A stretch of 64,000 bases of DNA. Source: Alitta virens. Lineage: Eukaryota; Annelida; Polychaeta; Phyllodocida; Nereididae. The stretch is taken from the NCBI GenBank assembly GCA_932294295.1, contig OW028580.1, positions 39,527,336 to 39,591,335 of the forward strand. The letters are read 5' to 3'. Below the pieces are notes generated by a model. The model saw only the letters and a list, made by a program, of their open reading frames with translations. It had not been told where the DNA came from and did not search any database. A program made the translations under genes and the position numbers. This document shows, piece by piece, positions 22,812 to 35,695 of the stretch (within the stretch, counting starts at the first letter, position 1; each line of letters starts with the position of its first letter).

Positions 22812-22983
22812 ATCAATGTCTCAATGCTGTTGTTAACTAGTCTGGAATTTATATGACCAGCTGCCATAGGCAGATGTAATGATGAGACGATAAGGCAGCT
22901 TGGAGTGCACACCCTGTTACACATTTACTCCATGGGTGGGGTCTTGTATTCGTCTCAGCATAGACACCGAGTAAAAGGCACCA
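22812..22983 (-). mobile_element. SINE copy (family 1), head missing
   Basis: + strand: ATCAATGTCTCAATGCTG, ATATGACCAGCTGCC, GCAGATGTAATGATGAGACG, CCATGGGTGGGGTCTTGTA, CAGCATAGACACCGAGTA. Good match over the body and 3' end. Confidence 0.85.
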
Positions 22984-23177
22984 GTTCAGTTTCTCATAAC
23001 ATCCACATCTAGCTAGCTGCAACATGGACACTATAGGTCTATACCTTTTGACTTTGAAATTACACTCTTCACAGACCAATCCAGAGTCTTTCTCAACTGC
23101 CTGGGGAATATCTTGAGTACTAGGTTGACTGCAGGGCTTAAGAGCTCACACCAGTGCCATTATTATTTTTGCCTACT

Positions 23178-23315
23178 AACAAGTACCCATTGCACCTGGG
23201 TGGGGTGAGGCAGTGAAGTGGTTGCAGGAGGATCTGCCCAACTCCCCCATATCATGATGGAGGTTTGAACTCGCTACCTCATGATTAACAGGTAAACGTT
23301 TCAACCTAGTTACCA
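23178..23315 (-). mobile_element. SINE, second tRNA-derived family
   Basis: + strand: AAGTACCCATTGCACCTGGG, TGGGGTGAGGCAGTGAAGTG, then GGTTTGAACTCGCTACCTCA and CAACCTAGTTACCAG. On the - strand this is an A-box-like CTGGTAACTAGGTTG followed by a B-box-like GAGTTCAAACC. The ACCCATT-CACCTGGGTGG core is common in SINEs of marine invertebrates as I remember them. Distinct from family 1. Confidence 0.55.
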
Positions 23316-24261
23316 GTTAGGGGTATAGAAAACTGATAAGCCAAATGGTCAGCCTGTTTAACTGCTGGGTGTATGGGTTCGAAATATTTTCATTTCTGTT
23401 CATGGGTCTCACTGCCTTATATAGTATATAGCTGTCAATCATCATCTCATAGTAATTCTCACTCACATAAATTGCTACCATAGAGGTTTCCTGTTGTACC
23501 AGCAGTTAGAGACAATCAACCAATACCCATACCAAATATTATGTGACTAGAGGCTAGACCTCTTAGCTGGTCCAATTTAGTTATGAAGTGACACGTTTCA
23601 AAAGCTGTCATGGAGCAATCAGCTGGTTAGATAATTCAGAGGACTAAGCCCCTGTGGCTTTGTTCCTGGGCAAACAGGGGTTAAAATGCCCTCAACCCTA
23701 ATCCACCCCGTCTCAATTCACCCCAGGGCATTTAGCAACCCCCTCACCCCCTACACACACGACACCTACCGACTAAAAGGCAAAAAACATGCAATTTCAG
23801 TTTTTACTTTTAGGGAGCTGCTGCCAGTTATTACATGACTCATGATGTTCTGAGTTAACCCACAATGCAATGCGCGCTGCGAGCACAATGTTTGAAAAAA
23901 TTGTAAAAAAGTGTTTTTTTTTTCTTAGTTTTTTTTTTACTCATTTTATTCCATCCACTTCATTTGATACAGAAAAAAAAAGAAAAAGAAAAAATCTGAA
24001 ACTCAAATCTGGTCACAACTGCTCAGTTGTTTAGGTATCACTTTCAGGTTTCATGAATGTGTTTCAATGAGCTGAAGAAAAAAATGCTGAATTGTTTTTT
24101 TCTAAAGTTTTCAGGAGATTTTCACTTGAGAGATGGCCAGATGTGAGTTCATTGGATAACACTTCTCCAATGTTCTTTGTTTGTTTTTAGTTAAATTTGA
24201 GAGTGAAAAATAAGGGTGTATTACTCAATTACTTTAATGGCTATTTTAGTTAACTAGGCTT
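23316..24261. other. intergenic, tRNA-like trace
   Basis: At 23345-23395, TGGTCAGCCTGTTTAACTG and GGGTTCGAAAT resemble the A and B boxes of a + strand SINE head; no body follows. The rest is noncoding, with A/T runs at 23910-23990. Confidence 0.45.
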
Positions 24262-24556
24262 AGTTATGTCTGACTATAAATCTCTCTATCTGACTAAATC
24301 TGACTAAACCTGACTGACTGACTGACTATCACAATAGGTACTTGACTGGTGACTGAATGATTAACATGAAAAAGGAATTATAAAATTAGGAATTTTTGTG
24401 GCAAATTGAAGATGTAGAACTGACTAACTGTTCAGTGACTGACTGACTGACTGACTGACTAAATAACTGACTAGCTGGCTGGCTGACTGACTGATTGACT
24501 GACTAAATGACTGACTGACTAACTGACTGACTGAATAACTGACTGACTGACTGACC
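24262..24556. repeat. (GACT)n / TGACTGAC microsatellite
   Basis: Imperfect GACT arrays at 24270-24340 and 24420-24556, separated by unique sequence. Confidence 0.9.
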
Positions 24557-25074
24557 AAATAGACAAATAAAGTAACACCACAAAATCAACACCAATGAGC
24601 TGGTATGATATTTGGAGATCCATCATACAAATATCTGTTTTCTTGGCAAGAAATAAAAAAGGGAAAAATAGGAATGAATAACGAGGGAAAATGACAGGTG
24701 AAATGCCTTATAAGGAGACAGGTAATATCCAGGAATAAGAGGGAAAGATGAATCACTCACAAATTCTGACTTTTTGTGCCAAATTGAACAGGTAGAACTC
24801 CTGAAGATATTATCTATAAGATAATGATGAAAACCAACATGTTCAGGTTTAAACAGATACACGCCATTTCACGTGAAAATGCTCAACGTATCATTTGGCA
24901 AATCAATCGCAACAAAGTTTTCATCAGTTTTAGTAATGCAAGATTTCCCTCTAGTTTTAAACTGGGTAATGGTATTAATATATCTATGGTTTCTAGTTAT
25001 TTTTCAAGTGTATTTGCACTAGAAAATGGAAGAATATGTATTCTAGGACAAGCAATTATTGGCAGAAACCTGAA

Positions 25075-25075
<1 letters not shown>
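24557..25075. other. intergenic; doubtful 84-codon frame
   Basis: A + strand frame at 24824-25078 stops at the edge of the GATA array. It has no recognisable domain and no splice context. A - strand frame overlaps it. Treated as noncoding. Confidence 0.45.
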
Positions 25076-25516
<441 letters not shown>

Positions 25517-26174
25517 GTAATATTTGGCACTAACCATGGCAACATATTACATAGCACATTCAATTACATGGACCATTTATATTTTGGACATTGAAACCCT
25601 GCTTCAGGAATAAAAATGCCTGGATTGCGTTTCTTGCACAACTTTGCAAGGCATTCTGGGAAACGTGGGGTGATTCATGATTGGCCAGATACATACGCCA
25701 GATGTCGCTAGTGGATGCGTTTCCCAGGCGCTGTTTGGTGGAAATTGTGCATGACGAGTTCTCACTTTGAGGAGACATAAAGGTTTTGAATAAGCAGAGG
25801 TGCTCCAGGCCTCTTTAATTTCTCCGAGGGCCCTTCATTTCCATCGATTGCCAAATCGTCCCTAGCTAGGTCCTTGGATGAGCTTCAATGCAAAATTGCA
25901 AGTGGTTTTTATTTCTTGTGAATTTTTATTTCCCTTCTGTTCTCTATTAACAATACAATGCAATACAATGCAATGCAACAGATGGGTGGGGGAATTGTCA
26001 AATGAAAAGGATTATAAACTCTTTTTTCTTTTTTTTCAATATGAGATGGTACATGTGGCCAAGTACCACCTGAAAATGAAGTGGTTTAAGAGTTTCATTT
26101 TTGGCTAGCTCGTCTGTGGTTGGGAGTTCGATTCCCAAACAAGACAAAGGCCGTGGAATAAAGCTTTGCGACAA
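25517..26174. other. intergenic, possible regulatory patch
   Basis: An X-box-like TAACCATGGCAAC lies at 25531-25543. The stretch 25640-25790 is less AT-rich and holds GGCATTCTGGGAAACG and GATTGGCCAG (CCAAT-like). Noncoding. Confidence 0.4.
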
Positions 26175-26397
26175 CTTACTCATCTTGCCTCGGCATAGAT
26201 ACCAAACACAATCCAGATCTCATGCTACACTGGTTTAGAAGTTGGGCTAGTGTTGGTCAATGTTGGAACAATGTACTAGCAAACTATCTGGGAAAGTCGA
26301 TCGAATATTTTATTTGAAACACCTTAGACTAATTTTCACCTATATGGAGTAACCAGGCTTGGGAATCAAACCTGGGACCTTCGAAAATATGAATAGT
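26175..26397 (-). mobile_element. diverged SINE copy (family 1) with head
   Basis: + strand TCATCTTGCCTCGGCATAG and, 150 bp on, AACCAGGCTTGGGAATCAAACC. The latter is a B box on the - strand (GGTTTGATTCC) at the place where 17501-17753 has its head. The 3' half is lost. An unrelated B-box-like GAGTTCGATTCCC at 26125 (+) may be a further trace. Confidence 0.45.
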
Positions 26398-26410
26398 TTG
26401 TTTGTTTTGT

Positions 26411-26477
26411 AGGACAGATAGATAGGTAGGTAGGTAGATAGATAGATAGATAGGTGGATAGGTAGTTAGATAGATAA

Positions 26478-26513
<36 letters not shown>

Positions 26514-26592
26514 GTGGATAGGTAGTTAGTTAGATAGATAGATAGATATACATATAGACAGATGGATAAACAGACAGATAGATAGATAGATG
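26411..26592. repeat. (GATA)n/(GGTA)n microsatellite
   Basis: About 180 bp of GATA repeats with GGTA, GTTA and CAGA variants. Confidence 0.95.
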
Positions 26593-27389
26593 ATACATGT
26601 TTCCAATGCCAAATGTTGAGATATAATGCCATGCTTGGAATAATATCAAATCAGGATAAGTTGGCCATTGGGTCATCCCACGGCTGCTGAGCTGAGATGA
26701 AAGAATTGATGGGAAAGCAATAAAAAGATGTCAAGGGGAGGTTATAAAGTGATGAGGCTGCTGCTGCTGCTGCAGCTGCTGAGATGATGTGCAGGACTGC
26801 AGGTCATGTAGGTTGTTGAGCAGCTTCAGACGTGGTTCTGTGGGTGTGGCAGACTATAGGACTTGCCAATGTAATATACAATCGATATGACATTAACAGA
26901 CCAGACATGACTGTTCAACATCACCCCCTAATCATCTAAGCATAATATCTATCAAATTCCAGAAATATGATATGAAATATGATATTACGTAGAGTATTGA
27001 GTTAGGCCCACCAGACTGCATGACTCAGAGCTGTGATGTAATCAATGTTGACACAAGAACCAAATTGGCCAAAAATAATTGCTAAAATATGAGCTTAGTG
27101 TCAATGACTTTATTGTATGAATTGAGGATGTACTGTTTCTCTAAAAGATATCCGTATTTATTTTGTTGTTACATATTTGCAATAAATTGCATTTGAGACT
27201 GATTTTATCATTAATGTAGTAAAAGGTAATGAATAATTTGTAAAACAATTGCAAACCTCAATACACAAATAATGCATTTTGTGGAATAATTAAGTTTTTT
27301 TTTTTAACAAGAAATAAATAACTTGTTGCTCAATTGTGACATTAACACGCATTTTTAAAACGTCAAAACCAACATTTTTTACCACAAAA
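26593..27389. other. intergenic, no gene seen
   Basis: Noncoding. A CTG trinucleotide run lies at 26758-26784. AT-rich after 27100. Confidence 0.5.
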
Positions 27390-27810
27390 GCTCTTTGCTC
27401 AAATGAATTGATCCAAGTCCTTTATAATGAGGTCACATGAATCATTAATTATGCCCTTATTACCCAACAGAACGCATGGGACGGCGGCCATATTGAATAC
27501 AGTTGCCTCTGACCCAGATGCTGTTATTTCCCTCGTATGACAAATGCCATTTTTGAACATGCTGTTGTCAACCTGCTGGAGATGTGTCATAGCTTTGTTT
27601 GAAGTCAAAATTAATTATTCTGCTAATTTGCCCCTCATTATTTACGCTATGCCGTTTATCATTCTCCCGTTGCAGTTAGTTTTGGGGAGGGGGGTGTTGG
27701 GGGAGAGAGGGCACTTAAGCTTTCATTTTACCGGAATCACGCTTATAATTCATGTAACAATGCCCCTAAATGGAAATGCCATTGTTAGCCACTTATCCCA
27801 TTGTTCCAAG
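27390..27810. promoter_or_regulatory. candidate conserved noncoding element
   Basis: Mixed-composition island in very AT-rich DNA. It holds homeodomain cores (ATTAATTATGC at 27443, AATTAATTATTC near 27609), AGGTCACATGA at 27429 and CGGCGGCCATATTG (YY1-like CCAT) at 27482. The frames inside are not protein-like. Regulatory role is inferred only from composition and motifs. Confidence 0.25.
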
Positions 27811-29344
27811 TCATTGTCTGTTTTTTTTTTATTCTCATAAATATTTCTGGATCAAAACAACCGCATTCCCAAAGCAGGAAAGCCATAAATTGTCATGTAA
27901 TTGGGACAATCGATGGATGGCCATTCAAAAGACTAAATAAATTGGAAATGAAATAAAATTGTAAGTAGCAGTTGTCATGTTTGTTTAAGTTAAGAAAACA
28001 ACCTTTTAACTAACACAGAAAATACTCCATATTTAAAAAAGAAAATCAGGTATGTTTTCTAAAAAATGGATTTCGTGGAAAAAGAAAATTCAAATATTGA
28101 TATAGATAAATAAATTTCAATTGTAGAATTCTCTAAAACAGGAATATGTAATTTTATTGAGATTTATTTATTTAATTTCACGACAAAATATGTACAGCAC
28201 CAAATAATCTTTAGCCTAAAAATAATAAAAATTGAATTGATCCGTCTGTAATTACACGAAAATTGTGACAAACTATTAACAAAATTCCCATCAACACACC
28301 CAAAGCATTACAACCATTCTATATCCCCACCACATAGTGTGTTTATTTAATTGTCAACGTAAACTCTGTGCAACTTGTTTTGTTAAATTGAGAGTTCAGA
28401 ATTAAGGCTTAAGGTTGCATCACTTAATAACACGTGTTAGTTGTCACTGTGCTTGTATAAAGTTCGAATCCCTAGGGTCTAGTTGTCTGGTTAGTGATGT
28501 TGTAGTGTCTACAGCTTGTGCTCTGCTTCTTAAATATATATAGGGAATCTATTTTAAAGATGAGATGAGATGAGATGGGATGAGAGGAGATAAGATAAGA
28601 TGAAAATTGTATTTACTGTCTCATAAATTACACACTTTGAACGGGCTATAAGGGTTAAGACAAAATAGTTTTCAGTGATGAAACCACACCATAAAAATGT
28701 CCTCAGACCAACTGGCTTTCAAATTCAGACATTATCACTTCATCCAGGACCCATATATATTATCTTTGACCAAGAGCTTAGTCAGATTTATCTAACAACT
28801 CAGTCCGTTTCGATCTGCCATAGCAACAAAGATCAGCATAGTTATGAAAACAATGCGTTTGAGGAGTTCATTGTCAGTAATCATAACTTTCATGGTAGTA
28901 TAGGCCTATTGTAATATTGATGTGTTCATTCAATAGATGGAAAATGAGTTGACTGAATCTTTTGAAATATGCAGTTGTTGAGCTTTGAAAGATTTCCTAA
29001 CAAATGGATGACTTCTGTGGGACAGCTTTTCCCTTAAGGGCTTTAGACATTTTTTCTGTATGTATTTCACTGTCTTCTATTGATTTGCTTCTACAATAGA
29101 GAAATCTGACTTATTTAAGATACTTATGATACATTGGAAACTCTGAATGCATTGGTTATCAAAGGAATTTGAATAATACAAGAGGAAAGTCGGTGACAAA
29201 CTTACTGCTGGGATATACACAAAGGTTTACAGAAGACCCCTAGAGCGTGTTAGCATCATCTCTGGAGGGTTGTATGCATAGAAATCATTTCAGGGGTGGG
29301 TTATTTCACCCTCTTTTGGTTGCTGCTCAAATCAGAATAATCCT
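27811..29344. other. intergenic, AT-rich
   Basis: Noncoding. A GATGA pentamer array lies at 28556-28604. A B-box-like AAGTTCGAATCCC lies near 28461 with no SINE body. No gene seen. Confidence 0.55.
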
Positions 29345-29442
29345 GCAGCAGCAGCAGCCAAAAACATCAAAGGGATGCTGCTCTTGTTGTTGCTACTTCA
29401 GGCTCGGATGCTTGAGCAGCTTATGGCCATATTCAACAGCAT

Positions 29443-29481
<39 letters not shown>

Positions 29482-29485
29482 AAGT
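29345..29485. repeat. CAG/CAA trinucleotide clusters
   Basis: CAGCAG repeats at 29345-29358 and 29440-29482 with CAA interruptions. The Ala/Thr- or Gln-rich frames across it lack any flanking coding signal. Confidence 0.8.
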
Positions 29486-29807
29486 TGACCAGCTGATCAA
29501 AAGAGCTTAATCCCTCCCATGCAGTGCTTTGTCAAAGGAGTGCATCAGTGCATAGCAAAATATCAAAGGTCATTCACTCATAAATACTTTGTTATGGAGT
29601 ATCAGTCAGGCAGTGAATAAAGTAGGGGTTACTTCCTTTATGGAAGGTTTGATAAATTGAGCGGTGAACAGTTTTCTTTTTAAATTCACAACTTACCCAT
29701 AGACGAAAAAGTGGACTGTATCTTTTGCAATGTGCAGAAGTTGAACAATGAAGCATAATATAAACTTCTTGAATCTTGAATCTTCTTTAAACCATTGTTC
29801 AGAATTG

Positions 29808-29951
29808 ATTGTCAGAATGACTATTAGAATGACTATTAGAATGACTATCAGGATGACTATTAGAATGACTATTAGAATGACTATCAGAATGACTATCTCA
29901 GAATGACTATCTCAGAATGACTACCAGAGTGACTACCAGAATGACTATCAG
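29808..29951. repeat. 12-bp minisatellite AGAATGACTATT
   Basis: About eleven imperfect units of AGAATGACTATT/C. It shares the GACTA word with other simple repeats of the window. Confidence 0.9.
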
Positions 29952-30719
29952 GGAATTATAAAAGTCTCTCAAAGAGTGGCAAATATGACGGGCTTATAGT
30001 CCACCACTCTAGTTACTATCTCTTTTCAGTACTATCTAAATCCATTCATTTCAGCTTTTACTATCAGTAATAATTACATCCAAAGTAGGAGTTATAGTAA
30101 AATAACATTTTTGTTTGTTAAATCCATCCACCGAACTACAACGCAAAATCCATTCGGCTTATTTTACACATTTTCTAATTGTTTTTATTTCTTTGACTCT
30201 TATTATGCATGCAATATTTGTTCTTAGGAGGGATATAACCAGCATTTTTTTGGGTTATATCCCACTCAGAACAACAACAGATACCATGCATGGTGGAGTA
30301 TAACTGCACTTTACTTTAATCCCACATTAAACACATCGTTCAATTGCATTGTAAACTGTGTAGATTAAAAAGAAAGTTATGTAAAGAGAAGGAAAGAGGA
30401 TTTAAGGATGAGATCTCACCTGGGTGGGTGGTCTGCCCTTTCATCTAGATCTTCTTTCCTCAACGTGAGGATTAAACTAAATGCTCCTAAGAAAACAAAA
30501 CAACGGCACCCCAGCCAGATGTCCCTCAAATTTCGCCCTTTTTTGTCTTAATATCTGTCTCCTTTTTTGCTGTCTGTCCATCTGTCAGGTACTTTTTTGC
30601 CAGTCGTTTCATTGCATTCAATTTGTCAAGTTTTTGTTTATTTTATTTTTATTTTTTTTGTTTCTTCCTGTTGTTGTTTACTGCTCCTGATGAGAAGATA
30701 TAATAACTTAGATTATCTG
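29952..30719. other. intergenic, no gene seen
   Basis: Noncoding; overlapping short frames at 30480-30760 are hydrophobic by T-richness only. Confidence 0.5.
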
Positions 30720-30858
30720 CTGCTGAGGCAAGTAAAAGACTCCACCAATGGGGTAAATGTGTAACATGGACTCCAAGCCTTATCATCTCATCATTATGTA
30801 TGCCTGCAGTTGGTGATACAAGGGGACTATAGCTTCAGACCAGTAGCATTGAGACATT
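30720..30858 (+). mobile_element. SINE fragment (family 1), 3' half
   Basis: CTGAGGCAAGTAAAAGACTC, ATGGGGTAAATGTGTAACATGG, TATCATCTCATCATTATG, GACCAGTAGCATTGAGACAT (some quoted in parts). The complete 3' end is kept. Confidence 0.85.
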
Positions 30859-30940
30859 CAGACATTTAAAAATTCATAACTAACACTCTTAAACGATACA
30901 TTACAAGTTATTAAATAGTAAGTATAGAGACACAGAGAAT

Positions 30941-31029
30941 CAATGTATCAATGCTACTGGGTCTGAAGCTTTAAGATCAGTTGCCAGAAGCAGATGTAAT
31001 GATGAGATGATAGGGCTTGGAGTCCACAA
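30941..31029 (-). mobile_element. SINE fragment (family 1), 3' end
   Basis: CAATGTATCAATGCTACTGG, GTCTGAAGCTT, GCAGATGTAATGATGAGATG, GGCTTGGAGTCCAC. Faces the + strand copy 82 bp to its left, forming an inverted pair. Confidence 0.85.
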
Positions 31030-31432
31030 CATTCTTATCTCTTTCGTTATGTGGAAAATACCCTCTGTATTAAGCACAAGCCACTGACAATCCAGCAATT
31101 TTTTGCGAAAAAAAAAAAAAAATACAGTTGACCAAAAAACTACACATTAGAAGCTCGTGTCATGTCGAACTTTATAGGCAAACTCTTGGTGACCTCTTTG
31201 ACCTTGACAACTCGAACAGTCCAAACGTATTATTTCGTTGGACATAAAGGCCTCTCGTGGATCAATATTGGACATTTTGCATTCAATGGGAAGAATTGAA
31301 CAATAGTTGAACACAAATCTAAGGTCAGAGTAACTGCTTTTTATATGTGTAGTTTCGAAGTTCTTGGTATGATCTAGATGCAATATATACAAGTCAAAAT
31401 GTCTTTGGACAGCACATACACCATACACAGTT
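31030..31432. other. intergenic, possible transposon relic
   Basis: TACAGTTGACCAAAAAACTA at 31124, followed by TCGAAC words at 31166 and 31211, resembles pogo/Tigger ends. The 93-codon - strand frame here has no recognisable domain. Confidence 0.3.
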
Positions 31433-31585
31433 CAATGTCTCAATGCTACTGGGTCTGAAGCTTTTCAGCTTATATGACCCACTGTCAGAAACAGATGTAA
31501 TGATGAGATGATAAGACTTGGAGTCCATACCATGTCACACATTTTCCCCATGGGTGGGATCTTTTATTTGCCTCAGCATAGAAAT
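31433..31585 (-). mobile_element. SINE copy (family 1), head missing
   Basis: CAATGTCTCAATGCTACTGG, GTCTGAAGCTTTTCAGC, ATGTAATGATGAGATG, CCCCATGGGTGGGATC, TTGCCTCAGCATAG. Third family member within 900 bp. Confidence 0.87.
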
Positions 31586-33806
31586 CTAAGTTCAGCTACT
31601 TCTCATAAGGTTCATTCCCAAAGTATAACACTAGTGAATCAATGAATAGTTGTGCAATTATTTTTGACAGTTTATTTCATACAAAATCACTGGAATTAAC
31701 GTTACTATGATTACCTTTCCCATTTTCAAACCTGTTATAAAATTTTGGTTATTAGAATTCTGTTCTGTAATATCCAAGGTAATGCATATTATTACTTACA
31801 CCTTTAATAACTAACAATAACTGCAAAATGTTGGGACACTTTTCCCCCATAAGATTTAGACGTTACCACCTGTAATCAAAATGCATGACACAACGTGGAA
31901 AGGTCATTAGGGTCAATTGAGGTCATTCAAGGTCATGTTGACCCCGAGGGATCCAAAGGTTTTTGATCAAGGGCCCTGTCAACCCCCAGTATGGGGTCCT
32001 CTGCCCCCTTCTTATCTCAATTTACATTTTCCAAAGTCTTTCTAGAGACATGTTCACCTTTCTATTTTTGAGACAAATATTATTTCCACACTGATTTTAT
32101 GATGGTTATTGTAATATAGAAAATAGTGTAAGATGGTAACCATTCATTTGTGTAGAATTTGTTTTCACTATTAATTCAAAATGCTTGTTTAGCAAAATTG
32201 AAATACAAAAGTGGATTCAATATTTCGTGTAAAAATACTTTAATTTCTCAGTTTTTGAAACTGGTTTTTTTCCACATTCTCATTTTCAGTTGGTTTCTAT
32301 CCTTTTCAGACCTCCTCAGATTCTATTCTATCCTATTTTATTTTATTTTATTCTATTCATAATTTTGTCGTTTTCAGATGAGTTCTATTCTATTATATTA
32401 TATTATATTCGTTTGTGACCCGCAGGGCTAACTTCCATCAAATAGCAGGGTACAAAAAATTGAACCTTCTAAAAAATGTTGCAAAAAAACTAGGTGCAAC
32501 AAATTTGACAATTACTGCAGTTAACTGGCGGGAGCAATTGTGCAATTTTCATGGCATGACATTGGCAAAATAACATGTCTGACATGATTGTTTTCTTTGA
32601 AGTAACAAACACTTCAATTGTGCAAAATATACAAATGTCAAGTAATTTACATGGGGGTACATGTACTGCACTATCATTATATATTTTTATTTTTGGTCCT
32701 TTTTATTTTATATCTTCAAAATCTGGTTGGGAGTGGGGGAGGCAACTCTTGGAATATTCATATATAATAGTATGCAATTTCTTTAATTGTTGGATAGTTC
32801 TGGACATAATTTGTAAATATATTGATGTAATTATATATTCTAGATGAAATTATGCAAAAAGGTTTATAGCAGGACAAAATAGGTACACTTATGTCAACAA
32901 ACGATCAGATTGTTTATCCAAAATTTCAATATATTACTTTTATATTGTAATTTGACAACTTTTTGTTTTCAATAAAAATAAAAACTTTAAAATGCGTGAC
33001 CAGTTCAAATAGGCTTTCTATGAAAATGGCAATCTGCAGGCTGATTTCGAATGCAGCCCACCCCTAGAATTATCTCCAAAATGCATCAGAAAAGGGGAAA
33101 CTAAAAAGTACCCTCAGATTGGTTAGTGCACCCCAATTACATGCAGATAATCTCAACAGTCAGTGGCTGTCAGTCAAGTTTTTGTACATAGGGGTGAAAT
33201 GAGCGGTTGTTGCATTTTAGAGGGTTGGTAGATAGCACCCCTCTTAGAATACATTAGCACCCCACAATTAAGACCACCTCCATATTAAGACCCTGCTATG
33301 AATATCATACACTGAAATTATTTTTGTAAGATCTTTAAAAAGTATGGATTGTGTTTACTGTTTAAATTGATTTACCCCGTTACTATTGTTGACAATGTAA
33401 AGTCAGTTTTTTTTTCTAACAATTAAAAACTCAGACTAAGGCATTGTCATGTAAACTGACATTATTTAACTAACTAACTAATTTAGTCAGTGTGACTAAC
33501 AACAAACAATATTGACTAAGACTGACTAACTACTTAGATGAAACTGACTAACTCAGCCATTGAGGACACAGTCAAATGTCTAAAGTTAGTCGAAAATGTC
33601 TAAATATTTAGTCAAAATGTCTAAAAGTGTTAATAAAAACATCTTAAAGTTTAATTGCTTAGACTGACCTTTGAGAATAATTTAGGTGTTCTTGAAGTAG
33701 AGGTTCTAGTTTTTTTAGTTTAAGTTATGGGTTTCAATAAAATGGTCTACATGTGGGGTACTACTGCAGCAGTGAAATGTATGAATAATTCCCCGCATGG
33801 CTGTGG
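31586..33806. other. intergenic: receptor half-sites, TTCTA repeats, GACTAA words
   Basis: AGGTCATT-type half-sites lie at 31900-31945. Imperfect TTTTATTCTA/TATTATAT repeats lie at 32318-32412. At 33258-33300, AATTAAGACCACCTCCATATTAAGACCC (in parts) is pogo-like. GACTAACTAA words fill 33465-33610. No exon is recognised. Confidence 0.5.
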
Positions 33807-33820
33807 AGGCCCCCTGGTGG
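33807..33820 (-). promoter_or_regulatory. CTCF-like motif
   Basis: Read on the - strand, CCACCAGGGGGCCT matches the CTCF core closely. Flanks are AT-rich. Motif evidence only. Confidence 0.35.
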
Positions 33821-35681
33821 CCAACTGTCACTGAGATAGCAATTAAAGGAAAATTTAGGGAAAGTTATAATTTCAAGGCTTGATCAAAAAAGAAACATTG
33901 GACCATATATCTAAATTACCCCCCGATCCACTGCGAGAGTACAATAGACAGAGAAATAGGGCAGTATGATTATTAGTTTCAAACAAATTACTATCTACCC
34001 TCCCCAGAAGGTACACTTAAATCCAGATACCTGTAATTAAGGGATAGAAAAGTTTCTGCTTGAAAGGGTGCACCCTGTCCAGGGCACAGAGTGTCACATT
34101 TCACCCCAGTCAAAATATTCTTCTTGAATTATCAACTTTATTCACTGCTGAATATGTGAATATGTGAGTGGCCCTTCGTCTTTTTGTTGTGGTGGTATGG
34201 ACATGGACATGTCATGTAAAAGTCATTCATAGGTTATGTCAGTAACCTTTCAAATGACCAGAAGAATTCAAATAGAAAACTGGACTGCTACAGTGTGTGC
34301 TTGACCATAACCTCTCAGTTAGAGATGTTTAAGGCCTTATTTTGTCAAGGTTGAATTTCTACTATCATCAGGATGACTAACTCGTTATATTAAAAGTAAC
34401 TAATTTGTGACTATGGAGAATTGGAGATAGTCATGGAAACAGTCGTTTTGACCATTTAAGACATTGGTCAAAATGTCTAAAAACCCAACCACAATTTCCA
34501 ATAATTTTCCTAAATTACTTTAGAATTACAACATTTTGCCTGAAGGATAAGCTGATTTTGCCTCAATGCTCAATGAAACAAAAAATTAATAGCAGCTCCA
34601 TTTTGCCAAGGTTGTTTCTTATTGAAGCCATTTTAATGCAAGTTGCTAGAAATTTCAGCGTGGTTGGACCAAACAAATACATTTTCATATTTTGAAATGA
34701 TGAGTGTATCTGGTATGATGAACACCCTTTGATCTTGTCACCATACCCTTAGAGCAAAAACTAACAAGGGTAAATCCCCTAAATTGGGGTAGGATTAAGG
34801 GGGCTTCAATCCGATTGGGGGTTTTCAGCAGCTGCAGTACTTAGGATTATCCACCCTGAGGGTAGACAGGATCCTGTTGGCGTGGTAACAGCTTTTAGGG
34901 TAAATCCACTGCAGGGCACAAGCCTTGTTTGTCTGTGGATTTAGTTAATGTAAAATTTGAGCCTCAATGATTCACTCTGCAGCTGTAACTTAAAGGATGG
35001 GGCACAGAACTAGTGAAGCGTGAATTGGCATTAAGGGATGTCTATATAGCTGTCTATACTTGGGTTGAAAGAATACAACTTGTTTTACTTTAGGTCACAG
35101 GTAGAATTTGTCAAGTTGCATCTGTCAAGTGGCATACAAGTTCCACAAATAGAAGTCAAAGTCCTGTTTGTAGTTAAACTTTGTAAGTTTATCATTCCTC
35201 TTTATGCTTAGGTTAGGCAATTATTCACCTGGCCTAGAGTATATGATTCATGGAAAGGTCAAACGCACTAAAAATAAACACCATTTACTAAACACTTATA
35301 CTATATAGTTTAGATGTACGTGTAAATACAGCCACATCATCCATTTACAACAAGCCCTTAAAAAGAGCCACTATAATTAGTTATCAATATTTATAATATA
35401 TCTATGATGAAATACTTGAAGGTAGTGCTCAGAAAACATCTTTTAAAATCTTTGAATTCAGTAAATTTCAGACATAAAATGATATTGCCAACAAATTTCA
35501 CAACAGGAGCCACTGCATTTCCAACCAAGTCAAAACGAGTAGTGGTCAAACAGCAGTGTCCATCAGGGATGACCATGGGTGTCCACTCAGCCCACCTGTC
35601 TAAACACAAGCTGACCCGGCGATAATTGGTGCATCAAGCACATAATAACCGCCAGTGGGCATCACAATGGACACGAGACTC
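33821..35681. other. intergenic, no gene seen
   Basis: Noncoding. Words such as GTCAAAATGTCTAAA (near 34466) also occur at 33610 and 12148. The overlapping frames on both strands at 35391-35625 have no known domain. Confidence 0.5.
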
Positions 35682-35695
35682 CCTGCAGGGGGCGC
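35682..35695 (+). promoter_or_regulatory. CTCF-like motif
   Basis: CCTGCAGGGGGCGC fits the CTCF core closely. It lies 1.86 kb from the oppositely oriented match at 33807, giving a divergent pair. Confidence 0.35.

Noticed and set aside
29247..29510. Frame with Gln and Ala/Thr runs
   Set aside because: Runs come from CAG/CAA repeats; no coding context on either side.
31147..31428. 93-codon - strand frame
   Set aside because: Falls in a possible transposon relic and has no transposase motif.
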